A stretch of 64,000 nt of DNA, taken from assembly GCA_001910725.1 (NCBI GenBank), contig MJGA01000003.1, forward strand, positions 1,302,001 through 1,366,000, in the 5' to 3' direction. The notes under the pieces were generated by a model. The model was not told the DNA's origin. It did not search any database and worked only from the letters and a program-made list of their open reading frames with translations. This stretch comes from Phanerodontia chrysosporium. Its lineage: Eukaryota > Basidiomycota > Agaricomycetes > Polyporales > Phanerochaetaceae. How positions within the stretch are numbered: position 1 is the first letter of the stretch; each line of letters opens with the position of its first letter. Made by a program: the position numbers and the translations under genes. Positions 1 to 12,161 of the stretch are shown in pieces.

Positions 1-627
1 GTTTTTGCATGGGTTACAGACCACGCAACCGAATATCTTCTGGAACTGCGGGTCGATATCCACAGAACCACATTCTCGGCACTTGGGATTGAGATCCTTG
101 TTCAGATAAATAGCTATACAGTGTGAGGCAACATTTGCGACGGGTAATTGCACGGGAACTCACGAGGCTCCAACGCTTGCTGTACCCTCTGCCGCTCCCG
201 TTCTTTCTCCTTCGCCAGTAGCTGCTCGTCAACCTCCTTATCATCCTCGACAAGGAAACCACCTTTCGAGTTGACCATCTTGGATAGGTCATACTCGAAG
301 TACTTCCCGAGGCGCGAGTCACGCCTGAGCTTCGCGTCTGACTTCGGTGCGGTAGGCGACCCCGATGCTGCAGGAATGACCTCTAGTGGCCGCTTGTTGT
401 TTACATTGGTGACGGACGAAGCAGCAGCACTTTGCTCTCGTTCTCTTTGCCTGGCCTTGGCTGGACATGATGAATTACACACTCAGCGAGAGGTCTCGGA
501 TACATACCTTTGAGCCGGTTGATCTCAATCCTCTTCACCTGCTCAGGCGGCAGCTCAAGATGCTGTGGCTTGGCCTTGGTGGTGGCGTGGACGGCCTGGT
601 GCTTGAGCCGACCTCAAACTCAGCCAT
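1..627 (-). CDS. rad14: DNA repair protein RAD14/XPA, 3' part missing (off left edge)
   Basis: This is the damage-recognition and scaffold protein of nucleotide excision repair in the nucleus. Three exons are visible (508-627, 164-460, 1-113), with introns of 47 and 50 nt. The order of motifs is that of the family: PEQVKRIEINRLKAKARQRE, then a segment with KMVNSKGGFLVED, then the first zinc-binding half NPKCRECGSVDIDPQF...CVVCNPCK, which runs off the edge. The C-terminal DNA-binding part is not in the window. The first ATG (625-627) gives MAEFEV, but its frame does not connect to the PEQVK frame unless one base is added near 609-613. That base makes exon 1 contiguous with the right end phase. 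Identification is firm; the N-terminus is uncertain. Confidence 0.88.
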
Positions 628-813
628 TAGACAGCGGTGGTGGTTGGATGCGAAGCTGAGTAAGCGCCTTGGCGCGACGCGCCCTAATTAATCGCCGTCG
701 CGTGCACTCAGTCAGACGCGAACACTAGGTGTAGACATGCTTTATCAAAGCGAGCAAGGGATACAGTTAATATACACATAAAGTACACCCAAACCCCCAA
801 GAAGGAAAGAAGA

Positions 814-3047
814 TCAACTTGAAGGGGCTGGTGCAGGTGCAGGAGAATCCACAGCCATTTCCGTGTTTCCAGGTTCTGCAGGCGCACTCTCCTTAGTCTG
901 AACCTGGGGTTGCACGGGCTGCGCAGCGACGGCAGCGGCATCTTCATCGTCAACATCCATCGATGATGCCGCAGATGCTACAGCGGGGGCCGTGACCGGC
1001 TGCGTCGCCGTAGGACCAAGACCGTGGGTGGATCCAGTTGTCATGATTCCAACGGCAGCACCAAATCGTCGGCCGGTGGTTGGCCCAACACTGTCTTTCT
1101 CTCGGTGACTAGTATGATCACGTCTGTCGTCTTCTCCCTCGTCGTCAGAGTCCGACAGCTCGCCGTCCGCTTGTCTTCTTGAATCAAGCAAGCGTTGAGG
1201 TCGACGGACATCTGGGGGTATAAGATCTTCATCCTCGTTCGGATCGTCCATGCGGGCGTCAATCGGCACCCGAGGGATGTCTAAACAGTTGCTAAGGTGC
1301 CTCGTTGCCTTTGCAAGGACTGCTGCACGCACCTGACATCTGCACACTCGGGGGACCACCAACGTGCCGGAGATGGTCGAGAACGATTCCCTTCACACGA
1401 TCCAGGTATCCGCGGGTATTCATGTCTTCCATGTTTGATGACTTGACGTCTAGCTTGTAGTCGGGCCCGAAGTATTCATAATACTCGTTAATCGGGATAT
1501 CTGGCGTTGGATTAGCATGACGGGGGTCTTGTTGTCAATCGAAGCAATACCTGGGCCAAGCTCAACTCCAGCCGCGAGACCTGTCTCGAATGCCCAAGCT
1601 CTGCTGACATTTCGCATGGTGTAGCCACCGCCACCGAGCATGAGCAATGGCTTGCCGAACGACTTGACAAACTTCACGCAATTCGCGTGTCCTCGCATGG
1701 ACACATTAAAACATCCGAGTTTGTCCCCTGAGAGCGAGTCCGTTCCACATTGAAGAACGATTGCACCTGGATCGTAGGTCTCCATGACCTTTTGGATCAC
1801 CTGCAAGGTATAGTTCAGAGGAGAGCAGGCATGGGAACGGAGAAATGAAAACCGTACAGGCTCAAAAACGCTCTTGTAATTCTCGTCGGATAGTCCGTCT
1901 CTTAGGGGGAAGTTCAAAGCGTAATATTTTCCTTTGCCGATGCCTACGTCCTGTGATTGGTGAGCAACTCACATCCCGCTCTGCTTTCATGTACGAGACT
2001 GAACTCACGCGAAGCTCGCCAGTGCCAGGGAAGTATTCGCCATACTTGTGGAAGCTGACAGTCATAACGCGGTCTGTGGTATAGAAGGCTTCTTCTACAC
2101 CATCACCATGGTGAACATCGATGTCTATGTATAGGACGCGTGTATGGTAGCTGTGCGTGCACATTGAGCGATTCGCTATGATTGAGAATCCATGGTACTC
2201 ACCGAAGCAGCTCCAGAATGCCAAGGACGATATCTGAGATAGAGATAAATGTCAACTTCTTGCGCGTAAATGCGCGGTAGGCCTCACCGTTGACATAGCA
2301 AAACCCGCTGGCTTCGCTTTTCTTTGCGTGGTGTAGGCCACCTGCCCAATTGATGGCAATATCGCACTTGTCTCTGCTCAGCCTTGCAGCACCCTCTACA
2401 AAATCAGTTGTGTTAGAGTAGTTTTGTGCGTGGGAAGGTACTAACCCATTGATCCACCGGCAGAAATGGCGCAGTAGTCGAAGAGGCCATCGAATACGGG
2501 ACAATCGTCGCCCACATTGTCTACACGCAGATCTGATTGAGAGATCGGTCTCCATAATACCTGGAAACTCACACTTATGCTGTTCTTTGACAAAGGAGTT
2601 CATGTTGACCGGTGTTATGCGGCTCAGGAAGTCGACATAATCATCGGAGTGGAATTGTGTCATCTCCCTCTTGGTAGCAGGTTTTGCTCGCTACGATCAC
2701 TAAGTCAGGTGCAGATAACAGCTCCTGAGGTAACCTACAAATATCTCCATTTTCTTGTACAAGCCGTAATTCATCACTAGGGAGTGACACATCCGTATAC
2801 GAGTCGGTTTCATTCTAAGCAGCTATTAACGACGTGACACGCAAAACATGAGCAATACGCAACTCACGGGTGTCCAGGGCCATAGTGGAAGCCACTGACG
2901 TCCGAATCGAAGAAGTAGCACTACGTGGGCGTATAGATGAGTGCGTGGCGGCAGCAAAGCATCCCGCGTCCCGGGAGGCGGGATAGAAAAAATGCATACC
3001 ACACGCTTCTTCTGTTCGCCGTCAATAGGAGTCATTTCGCCACCCAT
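814..3047 (-). CDS. rpd3: Class I histone deacetylase, RPD3/HDAC1 type
   Basis: Zinc-dependent lysine deacetylase, the catalytic subunit of Rpd3/Sin3-type corepressors in the nucleus. I resolve 12 exons: 3000-3047, 2868-2920, 2739-2814, 2573-2690, 2446-2520, 2288-2395, 2203-2233, 2009-2150, 1858-1950, 1551-1800, 1333-1500, 814-1280. They sum to 1629 nt, or 542 aa, in frame. Visible hallmarks are [25 protein letters not shown], the active-site stretch [44 protein letters not shown] and [11 protein letters not shown]. The C-terminal tail after residue 400 is acidic ([10 protein letters not shown]) and then Pro/Ala/Gln-rich, as in HDAC1-type enzymes. The sequence [15 protein letters not shown] favours RPD3 over HOS2. 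The strand partner upstream is the DinB-like gene, with a gap of 290 bp. Confidence 0.96.
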
Positions 3048-3337
3048 CGTGGCTGTGGATGTCCCTGTCGAGTGAGGGAGGAAAGAGCAGCGGGCGAGTC
3101 CAACGAAAGCCTAACAATGGCCGTGGGATGATAGATTGTTTTGGGAAGTAGATCAAACGGAAACCGGACCCAACCGCTCTTCCCACGTGGTCGTGTTTGG
3201 CAAAGGCCTCTGAACATAACAAATCACGTCACAGCGCAATACACCCTCAAGAGGATCATGTCCAGAAACACTGAAATCCATAGACTTTCCGAGTAACGAA
3301 AAAAGACACTGCCGCTGTAGAGTACAAACAAGAGAAC

Positions 3338-4157
3338 TCAACACTTGGCCTTTCCCAGAGGAGCCTCGCTTCCCTGGTGAACGAGCGTACTTGGCGCAAA
3401 CCCAAACGATTCGTCCAAGCGGATACCCTTAGACGAGATGAACGCCAGTCAAACACATGGAGAGAGAATGCGTGCTTACCAGCTCTCCGCAAATGACGCG
3501 GACCTACATGTCATAAGTCAGGGTCTTGACGCAGAGACAATGTCGTGCTTACCATAGACCAATGGTGGACGGCGTGCAGTGCGCCAAACCACAGCTGGAC
3601 GTGGCGCATTGTGAGATATGTCCTGGGAACGCAACAAAGAGCAGCTCACCTCGCGACCAAATGTTGACTGCATGGTCTGCGGGTAGGGAGTCACGGCGTT
3701 CAAGGTTACGGGCTCGTCCATCTTTTGCTTTGGGACTACCTGCTCAAGCCGGGCGATGCACTCTGTCAGTGCGTCGTGCGCCGCCCGCCTACTAGTCTCC
3801 ATTGGTCGGTTACGAGACCGCACATCGTAATTGAGTACGTATGGAGGTGCGGCCTCCATAGCATCCATCAAGAGCCAGAAGTGATCGCGTGCATGGCGCA
3901 GGTGCTTCCCTGAGTACACCATCTCAGTATGCGTGCAGTCATAGGGGGAGCAACCACGCACCTATCGTAGACCCTGGCATGTACTGAGAGTGAACATCGA
4001 GGAGCTCGTCTGACGCGAGATCATTGTCGACTAGATCAATGGCTTGCTGGAGGACGACACGAGAGACTTCCAACAAGCGTTGTACTGACAGGTCTCCACC
4101 CGTAGTACGTGCAGCTGAAACGGAATGCATGGGTTGGGCTAGAACGGCGGTGGGCAT
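3338..4157 (-). CDS. DinB-superfamily (DinB_2-like) protein
   Basis: Five exons (3962-4157, 3650-3909, 3553-3594, 3480-3503, 3338-3427) give 203 aa. The protein has the helical DinB/YfiT-type pattern: an early Y-M-P-G-S-T-I-G-K-H-L-R-H-A-R-D-H segment around residues 60-76, and a late LWFGALHAVHHWSMVRVICG segment, so histidines are placed where DinB-fold enzymes bind a divalent metal. Bacterial relatives include thiol-dependent transferases and DNA-damage-inducible proteins of unclear role. The fungal copy has no known function, and none is visible from context. I chose the ATG at 4155-4157 because it is the first in the open frame. The exon of only 24 nt is small but has clean borders, and the ends AFPST and PLGKAKC agree in frame. 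Confidence 0.7.
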
Positions 4158-4802
4158 GCTGGTCTTCACTAGGAGTTATGATAGGGCAAATGTGCACGAA
4201 CAAGGTCAACACTTGGAGGGTTATATACACGTTGAAGTGAGGATTCCGAGATAGAACGTGGCGGTGGCTGTTCAAGCTTGTCGGAGCGTGAGGGGCATTA
4301 CTGTAAGAAACGTGATCGGACAAAGCTCGCGGCACGCGCAAGGTGCAAGGCAGTCAGTTGCGGATAGAGAACCCGACACCTCTGATAGAAAGGGGAGCCC
4401 GGAGTAAATACGATAGGAGTAAGCCGCAGTATATACATGAGCACCTGACGAGCAAAAGATGTCGGTCTGCAAAATTTCCAGCAACATGTAGGAAGCGAAG
4501 CCATGTAAGCCGGAACTCAAAGCGACACCTCTCTCTCCCAGAAGTTTGCCCCGACCGTGCTGAGCGCGCGGCAGGATGAGAGACAGGAAGAGCACAGATT
4601 TCTCTGCAACCGTCGTCGTCCATCTGGGTGAAGAGGCCAGGAAACTGAAATTACGCTCTTATATTTTCTGTGGGATCAGCTTACATAAGCGAGCAATCCG
4701 GTTCCAGCCCGCTTGCTGTGGCAGGGGCAAGCACTCTCGACTGCGAGCTTTATTCCTCCTCTCCCTCCGGGACAACACATCGGCCGAACAAACCCCTCTG
4801 CA
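4158..4802. promoter_or_regulatory. Divergent intergenic region (DinB-like / LSC2)
   Basis: This 645 bp stretch separates two divergently transcribed genes and must contain both promoters. A TATA-like string (TTATATACAC, about 4222-4231) lies about 70 bp upstream of the DinB-like ATG when read on the minus strand. The LSC2 side is rich in C/T tracts close to the ATG. I see no coding sequence: the open frames here have no splice support and no recognisable protein. Confidence 0.45.
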
Positions 4803-6494
4803 ATGCTCTCTGCTCTAAGGAAAGCTGGCTCGGCCTCTCGCGTGCGTTTTGTCTGCATCCGAGTCGCGCCTGGATGATGACCTCACATTGCGCGTTGAAT
4901 TGTTAGGCCTTCTCTGCTGGTCAGAAACGCTTCTTGTCCATCCATGAATACCAATCCGTCCAGCTTCTGAACTCTGTGAATACCGTCGCACCACTCAGCG
5001 CATGAAAGATCTTGTTGACGATGTTTCCAGTACGGAATCCCTACCCCAAAGAGCATACCCGCGAAGACTCCGGAGGAGGCGTATAACGCAGCGAAAGAAC
5101 TGAGTGAGCTCCGCGTATTCGACGCGTTTATCATCTGTTAATCCTTACCTAGATGCCTCTGGAAGTGTCATCAAGGCCCAGGTTCTCGCTGGCGGCCGGG
5201 GCAAGGGCAAGTTCGACAACGGGCTGCAGGGCGGTGTCCACCTTGTCCAGAGGTGCGTGCAATTTCTGTCCATATCATGCTGTCGATCGGACTGACGTAC
5301 AGTAGCCCCGAGCAGGCGAAGGAGCTTGCTAGCAAGATGCTCGGTGCTAAGCTGATCACCAAGCAGACCGGTGCTCACGGCCGCATCTGCAACACTGTGC
5401 GTGCACCCACCGGCGCGTCTATATCCGTGCTCCTCTGAATATAATCACAGGTTATGCTTGCCGAGCGCCGCGACCCCAAGCACGAATACTACGTTGCTAT
5501 TCTCAACGATCGTGGTGTCGGAGGACCCGTTCTTGTCGCGTCTGCACAGGGTGGTATGAACATCGAGGAGGTCGCCGCGAAAGATCCATCGGCCATCATC
5601 ACCACCCCCATCGACTTCGAGAAGGGCCTCAGCAAGCAGGAAGCTCTTGACATCGCGAAGAAGCTCGGCTTCAAGAGCGAGGGTGCTCAGTCTGAGGCTG
5701 CTGACATCTTCATTAACCTCTACAGGATCTACAAGGAGAAGGACGCGACGCAGATTGAGATCAACCCGCTTGGCGAGACTGCTGAAGGCAGTGTCCTTTG
5801 GTAAGTATTCTCAGAAGAACTGGAGGCCTGCATACTTATGCCGCTTAGCATGGACGCTAAATTCGGTTTCGATGACAATGCCGAGTTCCGTCAAAAGGAT
5901 ATCTTCGCCCTGCGTGATATCACGCAGGAGGAGCCCTCAGAAGTCGAGGCTCAGAAGGCTAACCTCAACTTCATCAAGCTCGACGGCAGCATCGGATGCC
6001 TTGTGAACGGTGCCGGTCTTGCTATGGCTACCATGGACGTCCTGGCGCTTCATGGCGGCAACCCTGCCAACTTCCTTGATGTGGGAGGGTAACTATCCCC
6101 TGCTCCGCTGTCTGTCCTTGGTTGTTCATATCTCTCTGTAGAGGCGCTACCCCCGAGACTGTCAAGAAGGCATTCGAGATCCTTAGCGCCGACCCCAAGG
6201 TCAAGAGCATCTTCATCAACATCTTCGGTGGTATCATGCGCTGTGACTACATCGCTGAAGGTGTCATCAACGCTGCCAAGGAGCTCAACATGAACATCCC
6301 TCTCGTGGTCCGCCTGAAGGGCACCAAGGAGGCTGAGGCTAAGGCGTAAGCTAACTTCTATATCTGGACCCTTGCTCCATTACTCACCCAAAATTTTCCT
6401 GAACAGCATGATCAAGGAGTCCGGTCTTACGATTGATGCCCACGACGGCCTTGACGAGGCGGCAGAGCAGGCCGTCGCCTTCGCGCGTGCATGA
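4803..6494 (+). CDS. lsc2: Succinyl-CoA ligase [ADP/GDP-forming] beta subunit, mitochondrial
   Basis: TCA-cycle enzyme of the mitochondrial matrix; with the alpha subunit it converts succinyl-CoA to succinate while making a nucleoside triphosphate. Exon 1 (4803-4841) and the start of exon 2 (from 4907) encode an Arg/Ser/Ala-rich presequence ending near [12 protein letters not shown], where the mature enzyme begins. Then come the ATP-grasp motifs [17 protein letters not shown] and [11 protein letters not shown], the INPLGET metal-site region, [18 protein letters not shown], and the C-terminal CoA-ligase domain with [12 protein letters not shown] and [15 protein letters not shown]. The protein is about 420 aa, the usual size. 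Introns of about 50 nt split it into roughly eight exons. The alpha subunit is not in the window. Confidence 0.96.
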
Positions 6495-6716
6495 TATCCT
6501 GGATTGCTGTCAGCTATCTTGTAGACGATTGTATACCGTATTAGACTAATTGTAGGCTTCTCTCGCATGGCCGCTCACGCCAGATACCGTGAATCAAAGC
6601 GAATTAGCATGGTGAACGCGACAACAAGATACAATGCGACTGGGTATCACGAACATAATAAATGGCTACAAGCAAAAAATGTGGAAATTACGAAAGGGCT
6701 ACAGACGGACCATCAT

Positions 6717-9700
6717 CTACCATGGTGTCCGTACGTAATTCGGCGGGACTGCGTAAGTAGAGGGAGGGCCCGGTTGTGGACCGAATGAAGGCGATTGCTG
6801 CATCATGCCGTTGTAGGCGCCACGCGACTGCTCGGGCGCACGGCCTTGGGTTACTGGCCCGGAGTAAGGCGTCCCTGGAGGTGGCATATGTGGCATTGCT
6901 GGCATCATCACCGGGCTTGTGGCATACATCGGATGGTGCGCTGGTTGTGCCTGCGGTGGGACGGGAGACATCATCGGCATCCCCGGAGGCCTGTGCTGCA
7001 CGTTATTGGGCTGCGGCGGTCCGTTGCTCTGCATACCAGGCGGTGGCGGGGCATATATCGGCATGGCCCCAGGTGGGGGGTAAGGCATAAGCTGTGGGCC
7101 ATACGGAGAGGCGACGGTGCGCATCATTCCAGGGGGACCATTCGGAGGCGGCGGCATCGCTACCCACATAGGAGGTGGGTAATGAGGCGACGATGCAACC
7201 ATCGGTCGCGGGACCGGGCTTGTCGCCATACCGGGAGGGTACAGTGTCGGGCTCGGAGAGCTCATCATGGGCGACGGGTAGCCTGGATATGCTCGTATCC
7301 CTGGAGGCATAATATGTGGTGCCGCTTGCCGGGGAGCTTGATGGCTCGATAAAGAACTATTCACCTTCGTCGAAGAGGATGGGTTCGCAGTTGAATTCGG
7401 CACTTGCTGGAATGCCCGAGCAACATCTCGTGAAGACATTCGTGAGGGCGCGTTCACGACCGGCGGTGTTTGGCTGCTGGATTCATCGTGTTTTGGCTCA
7501 GGTACGGTAAAAGGAACGGCGGCCATGTCGTTTGCGATACCTTCCAATAGATTTTGCGAAGGACTCTCCGTCTTGTTCGACTTGGATGACCAGATTGCCT
7601 TCACCTGCTCTTGGATGGTATCCACCGAAGGAGTTTCCTTCACGAGGTCCCGCGAAGGTGCCCAGGGGGAGTTAACCTTCGATGTCGTTGTTGCAGTGGC
7701 CTAGAAGTGACGAGCGTTCGTCAAATGCCAATTCCTGAAATCATGGCTATCTTACCTCCATCTTAGGATCCTGATACATCACCAGCGCTGTCATTTCAGC
7801 GGGCTGAGGTGCTGGGGGAGCAATCACTCGTGAGTTGTCCGCCGAGGTTGACTCATCTTCCAGCTCGCTGCTGACGATGAATTTGACCAGTGACGAAGGA
7901 GGCGCATTCCCCGTTTCGGTACGAGGGTCGCGATAGAACTCAACTCCCGCCCCGTTGGGAGCATTTGATTGCGTCTTAGCCTTCGCTGGAGGCACACTGA
8001 CGGTCGGCGATGGCACTTGCACATCGGGCAGAGCGCGTGATGGTTCAGGTGGCGGCGAACGGCTGACTGTATCGAGACCATCTGCATGCGCTGCCTCGTT
8101 TGACCCTTCCTTTGGTGCCAGAGGACGAGCTCTACGCCAGGTGGCCGCTCCGTCAGCTTCACCGCGTCGACCAAATACACCAGGTTCCGCGGCTTTTGGC
8201 TGACGGGACGACGGGGGAAGGTTGACCACCGGCCCGTTTTCTGTAGTTCGTGCCCTTGGAGGTTTTGGTAGAGATATGCGGTATTCGAGACGCCCCTTGG
8301 TGAAGTGCGGCCTCGGAAATAGCAACTCATTGAAGGTGAACGCTCGCTTGCCGCCTTCGCGCGATGGTGTCAGCGAGAGCACGTCGAGAGGTAGGTAGGA
8401 ACGCGAGTTGAATGCTTTTAACTGTCTGAAAGGTATTGGCTCGCGTGGGATGGACGTCTTCGGCAGCCTGACTGTGTAGTGATTCCAAGCGGGCTTAGGC
8501 GACCGCGGTGGCTCGTAGCCTGTAACGTCGAACGTTTCATGAAGGGAGGATGCTTCATGACTACGTTCCGGCGACCCCTCCATGGGAGAACCGCGAGGAC
8601 GAAGGGCGGGAGGCAGCCATTTCTGGTTTACCACTGGCTTTTGCATGCCATCGAGAGCGCCTTTGATGCGAGCCATGGTGTCGTTCAAAGCTGACATGGG
8701 AGCTTCGCGGTAGGAGGGGGTCAGAGGCGACTTCGGTGGGGCATTGTGATGCGCCGGGTAGTGCTGTCCGTGTCGGTCTCGATCCTCGATGTGCTGGTGC
8801 CCTAGCCTGCTGTGTGGGGGTGCGCCATTTGCATAGTGCATCGTGGGCGAGATTTGAAGTGTAGGTCTCTCTGGTGACCGTTCGATCTGCGTGGTGGGAT
8901 GCTCGCGTACAGAAGACATCCTGCGCCTCCATGGACCTTCATCGGCTTTTGAAGGAATTGGAGGCGCTGGCTTCTGTGGGGCGCCTTCGGCGTCGCCGAA
9001 GAAGTCAGCAGCAGAAGGTCGGGATGGTTTGTGAGTGGACATCAACACAAGGGGTAGTGGCTCTTTCTTGGCGTCCTCGGGAGATTCAACCCCGACAAGC
9101 TTGCCATGCTCAGTGAAATCTACGACCTCGACATCACCGTCCACGTTCATGGAGAATGAGTCGATCTGCTCGAAGAGAGAAGCAGATGATTGTGGCTGCA
9201 CCGTTGGCTGCGCGGCGGATTCGACCGGCTTCCTCCATGTTTCCGCCTCGGTAGCGGGGGAGAGAGGAGCTGCTGTAGAAGGTTTGCGTTCCGAAGCGGG
9301 ACGCAGTGACCCTTTCGAAGACGCAGTCCTACCGAATAACGGCCTGGGTTGAGCAGGAGGGAGGGGAGAAGACACCTCTGTTGCTTTCGTGGGATGCGTA
9401 CTGGATGATTGAGCTGGTGCAACAGAACGAACGGCATCCTCGATGATAGCTACGGCCTGTGCGACTGATTAATACGAATGAACGCCTGGAATGCAGTTCA
9501 AAACCGACCTGAGCCTCTGTAGCCTTCGCTTCCTGTGCTTTCTTCTCTTGTTCAGCTCTCAACTTCGCCTCGATTTCAGCCGCCTTCTTCCTTGCTCTTT
9601 CTCTCTCCTTCTCACGCTCCTCTTCTTCCTGCTGACGACGGAGCCTTGCACGCTCGGCCGCGCTATGCATCGCTTGTTTCCGCGCCTCCTCAAGATCCAT

Positions 9701-11716
9701 AATCGGGGGCTGCAATGAGGACTCGGGAACGACAGGGGACACTGCTCCCACAGCGGCATGAGGAACTTTGGGCGACGTAGCAGCTACGGAAGGGCCATGA
9801 CTGGCGGTCGATCCAGCAGACAAGCGGCGCGACCTTTCTGACGTTGAAGGCGTTCGCCACATATCAGGCGGAGGATGATTACCAGACAGATGAGGTGGAA
9901 GTTGCCTGCCCTCCTTGACTTCCTGCCCTCCGGACGGCGGCGGACCCATGTTGGAGTACCGACGTGATCGGTCCGGCGCACCACTTGGCATCCCGGGAGT
10001 ATGCTGGAGATCTCTCGGACGAGCTAGGTCATGGCGGCCGCCAAACGGACCCTCGCGCCTTGCGAAATCTCGATCGCGGAAGCGGCTTCCATCATGGGCA
10101 CCATGAGACCCTGGTCCGTCGCCAAATACACGCGACCGCATCTGAGCATCGTCTAGCGGTGATCCAGCATGAGCAGTGTGAGCTTTCTGCAACAGTTGTA
10201 CGCCGGAATGGGGAGGCGCGTCCCGTCCACCTCTGAAATCCGAAGGCGGGCCGGTATCAGAACGGCTAGGACGACGCGTGAAGTAGGGATCTCGCGGAGG
10301 ACCAGTGAACTTGCTGTTGTTATGATGCGAGGAATATGGTTCAAGTCTGTTCGACCTCTCGTTGAACAGCTGTCGCGAGGGTTCTGAAGGCGAGTGTAGT
10401 GACTGTGACGAAGTTGCCGACGGTGACAAAAGTGGCTGATTACCGCGTTCGTGGGAGAACCCATTTCGAGATCTTGGCCAGCTCCGGTCGAAGTCGTCTG
10501 CGAAACGCTCCTCCTTACTCACAGGCACGTCATGACTGTCCGTCTGCCTCTCCGATGGCCCGCTACCCCTTTGACTGTCTTCTGGCGGTGGCGACTTCGC
10601 ATGAGGAATTGTGTACTGACGGCCGTCATCAAATTCGATGACTTCGTCCAAGAAGTTGCTGTCGTCGCCTTCGTCCTAGGGGATGCCGTGAGATCGCAGC
10701 CAGCCCTTGCACCCGAAAGGCACGCACCTCATCCCAGTGATGGACATTTGGAGCCAAGTGAACTCCCCGGAACGCGTCCGCCTCTGCTGCTAGCGCTTGC
10801 TTCTGAGCCGTTGCAACTTGAGTCGCCTGCTTCTTCTCCGCAACCTTGGTTGATCGTACTAGAGGGAATAACGGTAAGGACATACAACAACTGCTATTAA
10901 GGAGCTCGAACCTTGGGCCACCTCTGCAGCTGTAGGGAACTCATTCTGCACGCTTTCCGGTCTTGGTACGGATACCACCGTAGTTGGCGTACTCTTCCAG
11001 GCAGGCTTGTTGGCCCCATCCTTCCGAAGAACTGCCGGGGAATCCGCAGGTCGTGGCTGCGGCTGAATGACTTTGCCTATGGGAGCGGGTAATGGCGCGC
11101 CATGGGTTGTGGCAGGAGTTGTGGCAGGAGTTGGTTTTGCACTGGGGCCGGCAGATGGTGCTGCAGCGATAGAAGAGCTTGTCGAAGACGGAAGCGACCA
11201 GCCTGGACCCGCCGTCGATGATCTTGGGGTGTCTGCGGTCAGCTTGGCTGTGACAAGCTTCGAGTGTGAAGGTGCGGTTTGGAGGACAGGTTTCTCTTGA
11301 GACATGATCCTTGAGACGCATACATTAAGTGAGAGCCTGAAGTACGTACGTGCAGAGGTTGCTGTCTTTGCGACACTCGAAGTTGCGGGAGTATGACTTG
11401 TACTAACAAGTTGCGAGTGCTTCTCCAGGAACCGCTTGTTGATGTCAACATGTGCGAAACGTTTCGGATGAGGCATGCTGAGAGTAGGTGCAGAGGGTGT
11501 TCCTGCGCTACCACGAAGTGGTACGAGGCCTGATCCTGGGGATGGTAGAGCCGGTGTGGATACTCGACTTGACGGCTTGCTTGCCACCGCTGTGGCCTGG
11601 CTGGCGTCTGTAGCCTTGCTGGCTGAGCCGTCATCGTTACCTACCTCCTGTGGTGCATTGGCACCCTCCGCCTCCTTCGGATGCTCTACCGTATCGTGAA
11701 CTTCAGTTTCGGCCAT
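6717..11716 (-). CDS. Very large disordered Pro/Ser/Gln-rich protein with a charged coiled coil
   Basis: I do not recognise a family. Exons are: from 11716 (MAETEVHDTVEH) through about 10880, then 10651 to about 9520, then 9440 to 7760, then 7700 to 6717. Short introns sit at the joins (for example ATEAQ / AVAIIEDAV near 9460, and PKME / ATATTT near 7720). The product is about 1,500 aa. The N-terminal third has the one ordered-looking motif, KRFAHVDINKRFLEKHSQ, then FRGVHLAPNVHHWDE and DEVIEFDDGRQYTI. The middle holds a long Lys/Glu/Arg helix (ARKQAMHSAAERARLRRQQ...) around 9530-9680. The C-terminus is a run of PPG/PPPGM/Pro-Tyr-Met segments. Such proteins often bind RNA or cytoskeleton, but nothing here proves it. 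Upstream exons could be missing. Confidence 0.75.
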
Positions 11717-12161
11717 AGACGCGTCCCCGGACGCTGCGTGCGGGCGATGCGTAGCGACGCGCACGAGTTGGTCTGTGTGCTCGTAGGGTGAACCGGTGTG
11801 GTCTGATGCAGACCTGGCATTTGCGAAGCGTCAGAGATGTGAAGAGGAAGATAGAGACGGAAGACATACACGTGGTGGGATCTGACAAGTCCGTGAGGAC
11901 CTGGTGGATGGTCTGCTAAACGCAATGTGCTGAGGGAACAGCCAGCCAATAGGAGGCCCCTGTCACGCTCCGCGGTCACTCGAGCTGGTCACGCCCTGTA
12001 GCCGTCATTGTAGCGCTGCCCGCACTCTGTTTCCCCAGCCTTGTCTTCAGTCCACACTTGAGCAGTCAACAGCACTGGCCGACGCGGCCTTCGTCTTGGA
12101 CGACCCCTTTCACGCTCTCGTTAGGCGAGAGATCTCCCGGGACTACTCATCACAGCGCCCC
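11717..12161. promoter_or_regulatory. Divergent intergenic region
   Basis: About 445 bp lie between the giant disordered gene (minus strand) and the next plus-strand gene. The plus frame just before 12162 is open back to about 12080 (DDPFHALVRREISRDYS), so part of this stretch may be an upstream exon of the plus gene. No clear ATG or splice acceptor settles it. Nothing else is recognisable. Confidence 0.4.

Noticed and set aside
6795..7352. Plus-strand 185-codon frame rich in Arg/His/Trp
   Set aside because: It is antisense to the Pro/Gly/Met-rich C-terminus of the giant disordered protein.
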